From Adiantum capillus-veneris (taxonomy: Eukaryota; Streptophyta; Polypodiopsida; Polypodiales; Pteridaceae), in assembly GCA_014529385.2 (NCBI GenBank), contig CM043959.1, forward strand, positions 90,424,529-90,488,528: a stretch of 64,000 bases of DNA, in the 5' to 3' direction. Positions 23,701 to 36,072 of this stretch are shown one piece after another. The notes under the pieces are model-generated. The model had not been told where the DNA came from. It saw nothing but the letters and a program-made list of their open reading frames with translations, and ran no database searches. Positions within the stretch are counted from its first letter, which is position 1; each line of letters starts with the position of its first letter. The position numbers and the translations under genes are program-made.

Positions 23701-24956
23701 GTATGAGGATGACTTGGTATTGGCACTTTGCATGGGAATCAAGTCCAAATTTGTGGTTCGTTGTAGTGTTGTTGTGTTGACAGCAACCAAAAAACACATT
23801 TAAACATTTCATCACATAGTCTGTCCTTGACAGAGTTGCGAGTGTGATAGCGGAAGCATAATCATGAAGCGGTGGAATACATGCCACCTAGTTAGCATGC
23901 TGTGTATGCAGAATTGTAAGCCCTTGGCTAGTATAATGGCCTCAAGCATGAGAGCCGAAACCATAAGTACCTTGCATAGTGTGCCTTGGGAGCGATGCAT
24001 CATAACGTGTTTTTGCCACACATAAAATAGGAGCAAATTGCAATGTGAATAGTTTCCCAAACTGGCGTGCCAATGCCCTTGTTGCCAAGTCAATGGGAAG
24101 TATCTGGCACGTGTGAGAATCCGTGCTTCATTTGAATTTGTCAAATCACTTTGCTTTACATGACAGACAACGTGTTCCAATGAAAACATGAAAAACAAAC
24201 AAATTTAAAATTAGGCTAACCTGGTTATCCCGCTATAACCTGTCATCCTGAAATTTTGATGGAGAAGAACTCGTTTCATAACGGCTCATAGCCTAGTCTG
24301 CTGCACGAGAGAGAGTTGTCGCGTGTATATATATACTTCCCTTGTATCATATACCTCCATCTGGCATGTAATGACAGAACCTGCAAGCAGATTACCAAAT
24401 TCCTCCCAAGTTTGTATGCTCATAGCATATGCCAAACGTGGGGAGTCTCAATGCAAGATTCCTAACTTGAAGCCTTGCTTCACAGAAATTGAAGCCTTGC
24501 CGATAGCCAATTGAGGCGGTTGTTGACATGCTGAGAGCATGACAAAAAGAATCGACCTTGTCGAGGAATTTCAACTGAAATGAGCTAAGTTTGTGTGACA
24601 AGCATCCTTTGGCAACGGATAGAAATAGTGACAAGGAGTCGGCCATGCCAAACAACGTGCCTCCTGCATCAAGGCAAGCAGTAGGATGTGCTAATCTCCT
24701 TGAGATTACAAAACATGGCAAATTGGAAAAAACGAAACGACCTTGTCGAACACTTTTAGCTAAATGACCTTGTCGAATATCTCAGCATCTTGAGAATTAT
24801 AAAAAAGTATGCGTAACTGATGTATTCTTTGCCAATTTCTAGAAAAGGTGACAGTGGGCAGTCATGCGGAGCAACTAGGCACCGTACATCAAGTCAATCA
24901 GCCAGCCAGGTCAATCTCCTTGAGATTCCAGAACAATGACAACTTGCTATGATTTT
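20704..24956 (-). other. element Z interior, left part, non-coding
   Basis: Just inside the 3' LTR, positions about 20707-20722 read CCTTAAGGGGGAAGTA on the minus strand, the likely polypurine tract. A 50-bp block near 20903-20950 (CACTTGGGT...AACTCCATTTATAACTCACTTG) is repeated near 20967-21012. The rest has many short open frames on both strands but none over 130 codons and no recognisable domain. I cannot tell whether it is captured host sequence. Confidence 0.6.
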
Positions 24957-25277
24957 TGTTGAGATGTCGAGCTCTACATCTTGAGCTAGCATCCACTACG
25001 GGTCTTGACCGCTTATGACATTTACTCCTTGGCGCGTTAGGTGACCGACACAGAGGATCTCTGCCAGTGATTCTACAGCTGGACTACACTTATAGTGCCA
25101 GCCTAGTACTCGTCTAGCGAGTTCACACTTAGTGACCGCATGTACATATGTGCTACTTTTCAGTTTTAGCACTTAGTCATTTTGTACTCTCTTTTTTGTA
25201 CGAAGAAGAAGAAGCTTTCCATCTCTGTGTGCTTTGTGCTTGTCTTGTGTAGCTCTCTTGCATCCTCTTTCTTTACA
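24957..25277 (+). repeat. element W 5' LTR
   Basis: It starts TGTTGAGATG and ends TTCTTTACA. A run of AGAAGAAGAAG and a CT-rich end precede the primer site. It pairs with 29629-29949, the same length. Confidence 0.96.
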
Positions 25278-25289
25278 TGGTATCAGAGC
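25278..25289 (+). other. element W primer-binding site
   Basis: TGGTATCAGAGC follows the LTR with no spacer. It is the canonical copia site for initiator tRNA-Met. Confidence 0.96.
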
Positions 25290-25467
25290 CTGGTGCAGGC
25301 AAGAGAGGCTAAGAGAGTAAGAGATTTACTGTACAAGTACAGTGGTTGTATGTACGCTTGATTGTGGACACTCGTTGAGTGTAGAAAGCGTTACAGGTAC
25401 CACGATAGCAGGTTCAGCAGATTTGTAGGTTTTTGCAAATTGCAGCTATTTGTCTTAGTGCTTCAAG

Positions 25468-26589
25468 ATGTCTGACGGTTTCAATCAGATTGTTACTGAG
25501 AAGCTTGAGAAAAATAACTACCCTGCATGGAAGTTCAGAATAACAAATTTCCTAAAAGGAAAAGGTTATTGGGACTATGTAGAAGGAGACAATGAAAAGG
25601 AACCAGAGATTCCTGAGGCAAATGCTACAACAGAACAAAGGAAAGCTTTGAGGGACTGGCAACAAGGCCAGAGCAAAGTGATGTATTGGATTTCTATGAG
25701 CATCAGAGATGGCATGATGGGCTATCTACAGGATGCTGAAACCCCCGCCATTGCATGGAAAAACTTAGGCAGAGTGTTCGAGGTGAACACCAAGGCCAGG
25801 AAGCTTCAACTAAAGTCGGATCTAAATGAGGTTAAGAGGAAAAACCTCTCAATCAATGATTATGCCTTGAAGATCAAGAGTATCATTGAGGCTCTTGGAT
25901 CTATTAAAGTCTCAGTGGAAGACGATGACATTGTCCGTGCATGCTTGGATGGTATAGGAGATGAGTATGTACATTTCAGGTCTTCCATGAATACAAGAGA
26001 CGACATCCCCGTGTTCCAAGATTTGATTTCTATGCTTATTCTTGAGGAGAAGAACCTTGACACATCTTCTTCTCATGGCAGAAATAATTCTGAACAGGCC
26101 TTCTATTCTAACTCCAACAGAGGTAGAGGTAGAGGTTGTGGTTGAGGCCCAAGGGGTTGCAGGGGCCAATTTCAAGAAGGTCAATCAAATCAAAACAATA
26201 CAGGTGGCAGGGGAAACCAGTCTCAAGGCAGGGGGAGTCAAAGAGGTCGTGGTGCAGGATCAAGCATGCAACAACATACTACAGATAGCAGAGAATGTTG
26301 GACTTGTGGTGAAAGAGGTCACATGTCACGTGACTGTCCAAAGGGAAAAGCAAGTGGAAAGAGAGAACACGGCAACTATGCATCTACTAGCAGAGATGCA
26401 GATGACAGCAAAAACGAGTGCATGTTTGTTATGCAGCATGTAATGAATACAATGGCTGCAGAGAATTCCACCCAAGATGATGTTTGGTATGTGGATTCAG
26501 GTGCCTCTAATCACATGACGTCTCGTGGAGAGTGGTTTAGAGATATGCGCAAACAGGAGATGACACAGCTCACCCCATTGTTCATGTAG
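25468..26589 (+). pseudogene. element W gag and start of protease
   Basis: An ATG at 25468 opens a copia gag: EKLEKNNYPAWKFRITNFLKG near the N-terminus, then SIRDGMMGYLQDAETPAIAW, then the UBN2-like core with INDYALKIKSIIEALGS. A Gly/Arg-rich stretch carries TGA 26143-26145 (a CGA-to-TGA change would explain it). The same frame continues to a CCHC knuckle (CWTCGERGHMSRDC, about 26287-26330) and to the protease active site VWYVDSGASNHMTS (about 26482-26523). The frame then shifts and stops at 26589. Confidence 0.93.
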
Positions 26590-27691
26590 GGGACATACCT
26601 CTAAATACGAAGAGTGGGAAATTAAAGTACTTAGCAGATGTACTTCATGTCCCAAACATTACAAAGAATCTTGTTTCTGTTGGACAAATGGTTGAGCAGG
26701 GTTCGCAGGTTCGCTTCAATCCGAATGGCTGTTATGTAGAAGATTTCCAGAATGGCTGTAAGCTGATCACAGAGGGCAAATGTGTGGGTAGAATGTTTAC
26801 GCTAAATGTAGACATGCCTGAAGTAAAAGCTGCATTATTTGCATAGGGCACAGGTGTTGTGGATGATGTTGACATTTGGCACAAACACATTGGCCATGTC
26901 AATGAGCAGAGATTGCGCAGCATGCAATCAAAACAGATTGTAAAAGGTTTGCCCAAATTCAAGGTGGATGGTATGCATAAAGTGTGTGCAGCATGCCAGT
27001 TTGGAAAACAGTCAAAGGGCTCATTTCCACATGAGTGCAATGTATGTAAAAAGCCACTTGAGGTGGTACACACAGATGTTTCGGGTCCAACCGATATTGC
27101 AAATATGCAAATCAAGATATTGAAGTCAGATGGAGGGGGAGAGTACTTCTCCAACGATTTTTCAGATTTTCTGCGAATGCATGGTATACGCAGGCAGTTT
27201 ACATGCAGATATACTCCACAGCAGAATGGGGTCGCAGAAAGGAAAAACAGACACATTGCAGAGGTTGCACGTGCATTGATGAATTAGAAGAACATGCCTC
27301 ATCATTTCTGGGCTGAAGCTGTAAATACAACTGTGTACATTATGAACAAGACACCTACAGCTGTGATGCATGATGTAACACCTGAGGAAAAGTTACAGGT
27401 ACAAAGCCTGATTTGGCACACTTGAAAGTGTTTGGATGCATAGCTTACGTGCATTTACTAGATGAGTTGCGTAGGAAATTGGATCCTATAGCAGAGAAAT
27501 GTATTCTTGTGGGATATTCCCTTGAACAAAAGGGGTATAGGTGCTACAATCCTACTACACGAGAATTACGAGTGAGCAGAGATGTAGTCTTTGATGAGAT
27601 GAGCAGCTGGTACAGTAATGCACATGGCACTATTGGGGCTGATGTAGAAGATGATGTGGTTCTACAAAATGTGAGGCCACAGTCATAGGTT
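26590..27691 (+). pseudogene. element W protease end and deleted integrase
   Basis: After a frameshift near 26560, protease sequence continues (KYLADVLHVPNITKNLVSVG). The GAG-pre-integrase domain follows (DIWHKHIGHVNEQRLR, about 26874), with CxxC in CAACQFGKQ. In the integrase core, the first Asp (VVHTDVSGPTD) is followed almost at once by IKILKSDGGGEYFS, the second Asp block, so about 60 residues usually found between them are missing. The Glu block NGVAERKNR is present. TAG at 27285-27287, a frameshift near 27395 and TAG at 27686-27688 complete the damage. Confidence 0.88.
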
Positions 27692-29628
27692 TTGAGTGGA
27701 CCACAAGAGTCCTCTTCTCGTGGCTTTGTTGAGAATCCATGGAATGGTAGACTACGTACGCAGGTTACTCCACCAGCAGGTTCAGGGAATGTATCACGAA
27801 AAGGAAAGGAAAAGGTTGATGAACCTCCCTTTATGGCTGATGCATCATCAGGTTTTTCACATGTAGACATGGATTCAGATGGTTCTGAACAAAGTATTGA
27901 TGAGGAATTTGGAATTTCGACTATCAGGACACCTGGTGTAAGGAAAGTACAAGAAGATGCTAGAGGGCAAAGGAGTGACCCAGGACCGCGCAGATCTAAC
28001 AGAGTCAGAAATCCAGTTCAAAAATTGACTTATGATGGCTATCTAGCGTATCACCAATCCTACATGGCTAAGGTGATAGAGGATGTGGAGCCCACATGTT
28101 TTGAGGATGCAGTTGGAAATGTGCATTGGGATGACGCAAGGAATGAAGAGATGGCTGCATTGGAAGCAAATGACACATGGGAGTTGGTGCCATTGCCTGG
28201 TGGCAAGAAAGCTATTGGCTGTAAATGGGTGTATAAAACTAAGCATAAGGCTGATGGTAACATTGAGCGTCACAAGGCAAGGCTGGTCGCAAAGGGTTAT
28301 GCACAGACGTATGGCATAGACTTTGAGAAGACCTTTGCTCCAGTGGCAAAGATGACGACTATGAGAGCTGTCATAGCAGTGGCTGCATCTAGAGGATGGA
28401 TTATGCATCAAATGGATGTAAAGAATGCCTTCTTGAATGGTGAGTTGCAAGAGGAAGTGTATATGGATCAGCCACCTGGTTATGTCGATCCAGGTTACCC
28501 AGATTATGTATGCAGGCTTCTCAAAGCTTTGTATAGTTTGAAGCAGGGCTCTAGAGCATGGTATGACAGGATTGCCAAGTATCTTGTCAGTATTGGGTTT
28601 AGGAGAGCTCATGCTGATCATTCACTCTATGTATGTGAGAGTGATGTGGGCATTGTGGTCATTACCATATATGTAGATGACCTTATTATTGTGGGTGACA
28701 ATGCTATGGAGATTGATCATGTAAAGGGTCTTCTCAAACAAGAGTTTGAAATGAAACATTTGGGCGAGTTGCGCTACTTTCTTAGCATTGAGGTGATCAG
28801 GACTCTAGAGGGTGTATGGCTGTCACAGAGACAATATACTTTGGACATGTTGTCAAAGTATGGTATGGCTGATTGTAAGCCAATTTCTATTCCCTTGGAT
28901 GTGAATGCAAAGCTGAGTGCAGAGAAGGGTGATGTTGTTGAGGATGTCAAAATGTACAGGAAGATTGTGGGTAGTCTAATCTACTTGACTATCACGAGGC
29001 CAGACTTGAGCTACACAGGAGGCTTGGAGAGTCAGTTCATACAGCTTCCGAGGAAGCCACATTTGGATGGAGTACGACGCACACTTCGGTATGTGCAAGG
29101 GACTCTTGAATACACATTGTTCTATGCAACAGATGTGCGTTTAGCATTATATGGGTATACAGATGCAGATTGGGCAGGTAGCATTGTTGATAGGAGATCT
29201 ATGAGAGTCTTCATGTTCTCTTTTGGTAGTGCTGCTGTTACTTGGAGCAGCAAAAAGCAGCCTACGGTTGCTTTATCGAGCACAAAGGCCGAGTACAGAG
29301 GTGGAGCAGTTGCGGCGTGCGAGGTATCTTGGCTACGCACATTACGTGAGGACTTGGGAGTGCAAGTGGACCAGCAGATTGTCATCCATTGTGACAACCT
29401 CAGCAACATGTAGTTGGCTAGGAACCCAGTGTTCCATGCCAGGACCAAGCACATAGAGGTCCATTACCACTACGTTCGAGAGAGAGTGTTAGCGGGCGAC
29501 ATCGACTTGGTCTACGTCAGCACAGAGGAGTAGATAGCGCATATCTTTACCAAGGCCCTCGGAGTTGAGAAGCTTCGACATTTCCGGACGATGCTTGGAC
29601 TCTGCGACATGCAGAGCTTGAGGGGGAG
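27692..29628 (+). pseudogene. element W reverse transcriptase and RNase H
   Basis: An open frame of 573 codons (to TAG 29411-29413) holds a full copia RT: GCKWVYKTKHKADGNIERHK, KGYAQTYGIDFEKTFAPVAK, QMDVKNAFLNGELQEEVYM, then the catalytic IYVDDLIIVG (about 28665-28694). RNase H follows with GYTDADWAGS, SSTKAEYRG and HCDNLSN, so its acidic residues are kept. Past the TAG the same frame continues (NPVFHARTKHIEVHYHYVRE) with another TAG near 29531. The polypurine tract TTGAGGGGGAG ends at 29628. Confidence 0.94.
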
Positions 29629-29949
29629 TGTTGAGATGTCGAGCTCTACATCTTGAGCTGGAATCCACTACGGGTCTTGACCGCTTACGACATTTACTCA
29701 CTGGCGCGTTAGGTGACCGACACGAAGGATCTCTGCCAGTGATTCTACAGCTAGACTACACTTATAATGCCAGCCTAGTACGCTTCTAGCAAGTTCACAC
29801 TTAGTGACCGCATGTACATATGTGCTACTTTTCAGTTTTAGCACTTAGTCATTTTGTACTCTCTTTTTTGTACGAAGAAGAAGAAGCTTTCCATCTCTGT
29901 GTGCTTTGTGCTTGTCTTGTGTAGCTCTCTTGCATCCTCTTTCTTTACA
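29629..29949 (+). repeat. element W 3' LTR
   Basis: It starts TGTTGAGATG directly after the polypurine tract and ends TTCTTTACA. It is the same length as the 5' copy and is followed by the ATTTT duplication. Confidence 0.96.
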
Positions 29950-29954
29950 ATTTT

Positions 29955-31145
29955 GCATCAAACCGACCCAGCTGCTGTGCTCAAAGCCGTATAAGTTATC
30001 ACACATACACCATGCATGAACACTTTCTAGTCTTGTCGGCCATGTTTGTTCGTGCACATGGTTGACCTTGGCAAGCGATATGCAAGGACATAACCATTGA
30101 AAGCACTTTTCTTAGCCCCAAAAAACTTGTAAAACATAGGCAACAATTGCTTGCCATGCCAAGAGTACGAAGAGATCTGCAAGATTTCATGCATGCAGAA
30201 TGTAAAACAGAAATGTGAACTTGCTTACCAATTCTTATTGCCCGCTTCGAGTGGTGGAATGGAGTCATCATAATCCCGACTCTGCTGAATTCGAAAAAAC
30301 AAAATCTGCAAACTTCTTGGTCTTCGTAAGCACGTCGGTGTTGAATCCAACCAAGAGTAGCTTGAAAATAATGAGCAAATCGGCAGTCGATGATTCACTT
30401 GAAAGCACGGAGCAAAGTCGAGTTGCCAATAATCTGGTTTGCGTCGTATGCAATACACCAGTTAGATTTGGCACTGGTCGACAAAGGTTTCAGCCGTCAA
30501 GAAGCTGAAATATGTGAATCAAACTGCAGACGCGTGCGATGCGGTTTGCATCGTATGCAATCGCCAAATCGGTAGAAAATTGGCCAATTCATGGCTTGTC
30601 GTAACTGAAAAAACTGCGTGCCGCAAGGTCGAACTGCTGGATTGACTGTAAATCCAGAAATTTACTGTGATGATGCCCACCCTATCGAAGAGGAGAGCCG
30701 TAGAGCAACGGGTTCCGTGAACCGTATAAGTCCCTTGGTGGGAAGACTCGTGGGAAGGGCCGCTGAGAGTGGCCAAGGATCAATTCAATGGCCCAAGGCC
30801 CTTTTAAATGTGAATCCTCAAGTGTTTCAAGCGCAGGCAACGAGCAGGCTTCAATGACGATGATGATGATGACTTGGCGGCTTGCACAGGCCGGCTATGG
30901 CCACGACCTCGTATATCTTCCCCCTCCTCCAAGGGGAACTCCCTTCAAGCTTAACTCCTCCCGATTTCATCCACCACACAGTGGTTTCCAAAACGGGAAG
31001 AACTGCCCGATTTGGCAAGGAGCCCGGCTAAAATTGGAAAAAGGCTTAAAAAGCAACGGTTCTCACCAAAGGGGCATGCTTTTAGGGGCCAAAGATGACC
31101 ACGCCTAGAGAGAGAGTTGAAGAGAGTCCCAAGCTCTGGTACCAG
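29955..31145 (-). other. element Z interior, right part, with primer site
   Basis: On the minus strand this is the 5' leader of Z. The primer site TGGTACCAGAGC (31144-31133) lies just inside the LTR and differs from the tRNA-Met consensus TGGTATCAGAGC at one position. It is followed by a CT-rich run. No gag domain is recognisable. A word near 30424-30460 (TTGGCAACTCGACTTTGC on the minus strand) lies in the same leader as a partly similar segment near 30540, both containing GCATACGA(C/T)GCAAACC. Confidence 0.6.
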
Positions 31146-31320
31146 TGTAAGAAACTAGGAAACTAGGCTCTACTAGATCCTCCTCCCAACCTCCCTTTAT
31201 AGGTGGGCTCCTAGCACCTTGACCTAGACGGATCCCCTGTCCACACTGCCTAGCCCACCAGCCCTTGGCCGTAGTCCTTGCCTAGCCTAGCTCTTGGGGT
31301 ACAGGACCCATGTCGTGACA
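31146..31320 (-). repeat. element Z 5' LTR
   Basis: It starts TGTAAGAAAC and ends GTCGTGACA on the plus strand, pairs with 20532-20703, and is followed by GGTTC, the same five bases that precede the left copy. Confidence 0.92.
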
Positions 31321-31325
31321 GGTTC

Positions 31326-31894
31326 TTTGGCTCCAAAGAGACAGGATGGTTCCTACGCCGAAGATGCCGGCTAGAGCGGCTCCAATTGGGGAGGATGTGC
31401 AGGTGGTTCCAGAGTGGACAAAGGATGTGATGACAAGTTCACGAGCAGCTATAGATGCTCCATTGAAGTGCGGTAAAGAGCAAGGAGTGCGGTTTACAGA
31501 CGAGATCGAAGCGGTGAAGCTAGAGGAGATTCCCGAGCTTGAAACCAAAGTGGAGAATGTGTCGAGTGATGGTAGTTCTATGGATGCAGACACGAGTTGG
31601 GAGACTGAATCATCCCAATCCAGGTATGATGAGTTTGACCTCTTACATGTGAGTGGAGAGGTAGTGAATATGTGCAAGGAGCAGCATGAAGTGAAAGCCG
31701 AAGTGCTTAGTGGAGACCAAGTGGAACAATCTAGGCCTCCAGGTGGTGAGGACCAGATAAAGCTGGTGTGCAGTACCATGCTAATGGCCATGTTGATGAA
31801 GATAGCAGTAGAGTATGCTATAGTGGTGCAGCAAGTGCAAAATTTTTCCAAGAGGGATAGAACAGTTGTATGGAAGAGGACAAGGAGGAGGTGA
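31326..31894 (+). pseudogene. element X gag continuation
   Basis: Joining 20531 to 31326 (removing Z and one GGTTC) keeps the reading frame without a stop at the junction. The segment is acidic and Ser/Glu-rich, and carries KIAVEYAIVVQQVQNFSKRD near its end (about 31798-31860). A very similar helix recurs in the next segment, which suggests an internal duplication. It ends at TGA 31892-31894, but another frame takes over at once. No zinc knuckle or protease is seen. Confidence 0.6.
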
Positions 31895-32420
31895 TAGAGG
31901 ACGAGTTTCTCTCTTCCTTGACAGAGCTTGAGTTTGTAGTAATAGAAGAGTAGGTAATTGCAGCGGACAAGCAAGCGGTGCTTATTGACCTTGAAGGGCC
32001 AATTGAGGAGGAGGAGCTCGATGATGCTGGAATTGAGTTCATGGTAGGTGAAAAGGGTGCAGCAGAGTCAAAGAAGGAGGTGCTCTCTATGCAGTGGGTG
32101 GCCTCTATGACAGGTGATGCGGATTCCAAGGCGATGTCCAAGCTTTCTAAGGAGGTCTGTGAGTGGTGGTTGAAAGGAATGATGATAAAAGAGGCTGTGC
32201 AGTATGCTGTTGAGCAGGTACAAGATCTGCTAGACAAGGATCTAGATTTACAAGGATGGGAGGGCGGGTCAGATGTGCTAGGTCTGTTTGGAGTGAGTGA
32301 TGGTACAAGCAGGTCTTTGGATGGTGAGCACGAGAGTTCTCTATTTGGTGTTCTTGGAGGAGCTTTGTTGCGAGTGGGCAGTTTGCCAAGGAATGCTTGG
32401 AGTGGTAGAGGTATGGTACT
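31870..32420 (+). pseudogene. element X C-terminal acidic protein segment
   Basis: After a one-base frame change near 31870 the protein continues, with one TAG at 31951-31953. It is Glu/Asp-rich and repeats the helix seen upstream (KEAVQYAVEQVQDLLDKD, about 32188-32241). The frame runs to 32433, into the LTR start at 32421. I do not recognise the family. Coding directly up to the 3' LTR without pol supports a gag-only element. Confidence 0.5.
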
Positions 32421-32502
32421 AGCTTCCCGTTGAGGTGAAGAGAGGCCCGAAGGGGGTCGGGGGATTAGGTGCAAAAGAGGAGGGTCCCACGCCTTTGGTG
32501 TT
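32421..32502 (+). repeat. element X 3' LTR, first 82 bp
   Basis: It matches 18812-18890 (GAGGTGAAGAGAGGCCC and GGGGGATTAGGTGCAAAAG among shared blocks). The match stops where element Y begins, and the rest of the LTR resumes at 43848. Confidence 0.85.
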
Positions 32503-34738
<2,236 letters not shown>

Positions 34739-34765
34739 CTCTCTCTTTTGGCTAGAGGCATTCAT

Positions 34766-36072
34766 GCTTCTAGCGCTTCTTCAGTTTCTTTAGCTCTAGG
34801 GTTAGAGGGTTCTCCCTCTTCTGGAATGGCTAGCACGAATTCTCGGTCAAACCTAAGAAAATACCTCTTCAGTCTCCATCCACTGACTCTAGTCTTGTGA
34901 ATTCTCCCATCTGCCTCCATCAGCTTATAGCTGCCGTTGTCATAGCATTTCTTGATGATGAATGGTCCTTCTCATCTGGGCTGAAATTTCTTATCCTTCC
35001 TGGTATCAAATCTGTTGTCGTATCGCAGCACGCAACATGCCTTTTTCCATTTCGTCCTTTCTCTAAGCCTTGATTGAAGTGGAGGTCGGCGTCTTTCTGC
35101 CTGTGCCGCATAGTGATTGATTGCTTCTTCCCTATCCAGTTGTAGTCTCTCTAGATCCAAGATGTGGCTTCTAAGGTTTACGATTGGACGGTGGGTTTGG
35201 TTGGCCAAGACTCGTAAGCTGGCTATTTGTACCTCAATGGGTAGAATTGCCTCCTTCCCATAAACTAGATGGAAAGGGGTGAAACCTAGTGATGTTCGGA
35301 ACATTGTTCTATAGGCCCAAAGAGCTGCCATGAGATCTTTATCCCAATCTCCCGTATGGTTGTTCACTTGTTTGGTGATGATCTTGCAAATCATTCCATT
35401 TACTTTCTCTACCAGACCATTGCATTGTGGATAGTATGGTGTGGAATGACGACGTGTGATGCCTAACTTCTTCATCAGTTCTCCTACCACATCACCTCTG
35501 AATCCTGGTCCTCTATCTGATATTATCTCAAGAGGAGTGCCAAAATGGCAAACGATATGCTCAAAGATGAACTTTGCCACCTCTTGGGCTGTAATGCGGG
35601 TGGTGGCCGTTGCTTCTGCCCATCGCGTCATGTAGTCTACCCCCACAATGATGTATAGTTTACCTGATTGGGCCCTTGGTAAGGGACCAATTGCATCTAT
35701 TCCCCATTTCTCAAACGGACCATATGAAATGATAGGGGTTTGTGACTCGTAGGTTAGCGTGCGATCACTGGCCACTTGACAGGTCTTACATGTTTTACAC
35801 CAATGGTGTACATATCTGTTCAAACTAGGCCAAAAGTATCCTGCTTGTAGAATCTTCCTACTGGTGATATCTAGAGCAAAATGACCACCACAGACGCCGT
35901 CATGGCAGCTTGAGATTACCTCGGTGATTTCACTGGAGGTTGGCACCCGCCTGAGAATTTGATCTTTGCCCTTACAATACAAGTGGTCGTCTATAAGGCG
36001 GTACCTAGTAGCCTTCCTTACCAGCCATTGTTTTTGGCCTTTCGTGTGTCCTGTTGGACATTCCCCTGTATT
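34766..36072 (-). pseudogene. element Y integrase
   Basis: It is in the same frame as the polymerase, behind TAG 36073-36075. The N-terminal zinc domain shows HDGVCGGHF and CKTCKTCQ. The catalytic triad is complete: Asp in GVDYMTRWAEA, Asp in ISDRGPGF and Glu in GLVEKVNGM. An in-frame TGA at 34972-34974 (FQPR-stop-EGPF, where relatives have Trp) precedes the C-terminal DNA-binding part with GSYKLMEADGR and GWRLKRYF. No chromodomain follows, as expected for Tat. Integrase would insert the cDNA into the host genome. Confidence 0.9.

Larger units (their letters stand above)
24957..29949 (+). mobile_element. element W: Ty1/copia retrotransposon, recent
   Basis: It is complete in outline: 321-bp LTRs, a tRNA-Met primer site, gag, protease, integrase, reverse transcriptase, RNase H and polypurine tract. 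It is flanked by a perfect ATTTT duplication (24952-24956 and 29950-29954). The two LTRs differ at about a dozen of 321 positions by eye, less than Z's LTRs, which fits W having inserted into Z. It is not autonomous: gag and pol have nonsense codons and frameshifts, and the integrase core has an internal deletion. Confidence 0.95.
20532..31320 (-). mobile_element. element Z: non-coding LTR retrotransposon
   Basis: Two direct repeats of 172 and 175 bp (20532-20703 and 31146-31320) are flanked by a perfect 5-bp duplication GGTTC (20527-20531 and 31321-31325). On the minus strand the right repeat is followed by a tRNA-Met-like primer site and the left repeat is preceded by a G-rich polypurine tract, so Z reads right to left. 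The interior, excluding copia W, is about 5.4 kb and shows no gag or pol motif. Short LTRs with a long non-coding interior resemble large retrotransposon derivatives (LARDs). Removing Z restores the X gag frame exactly. Confidence 0.88.
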
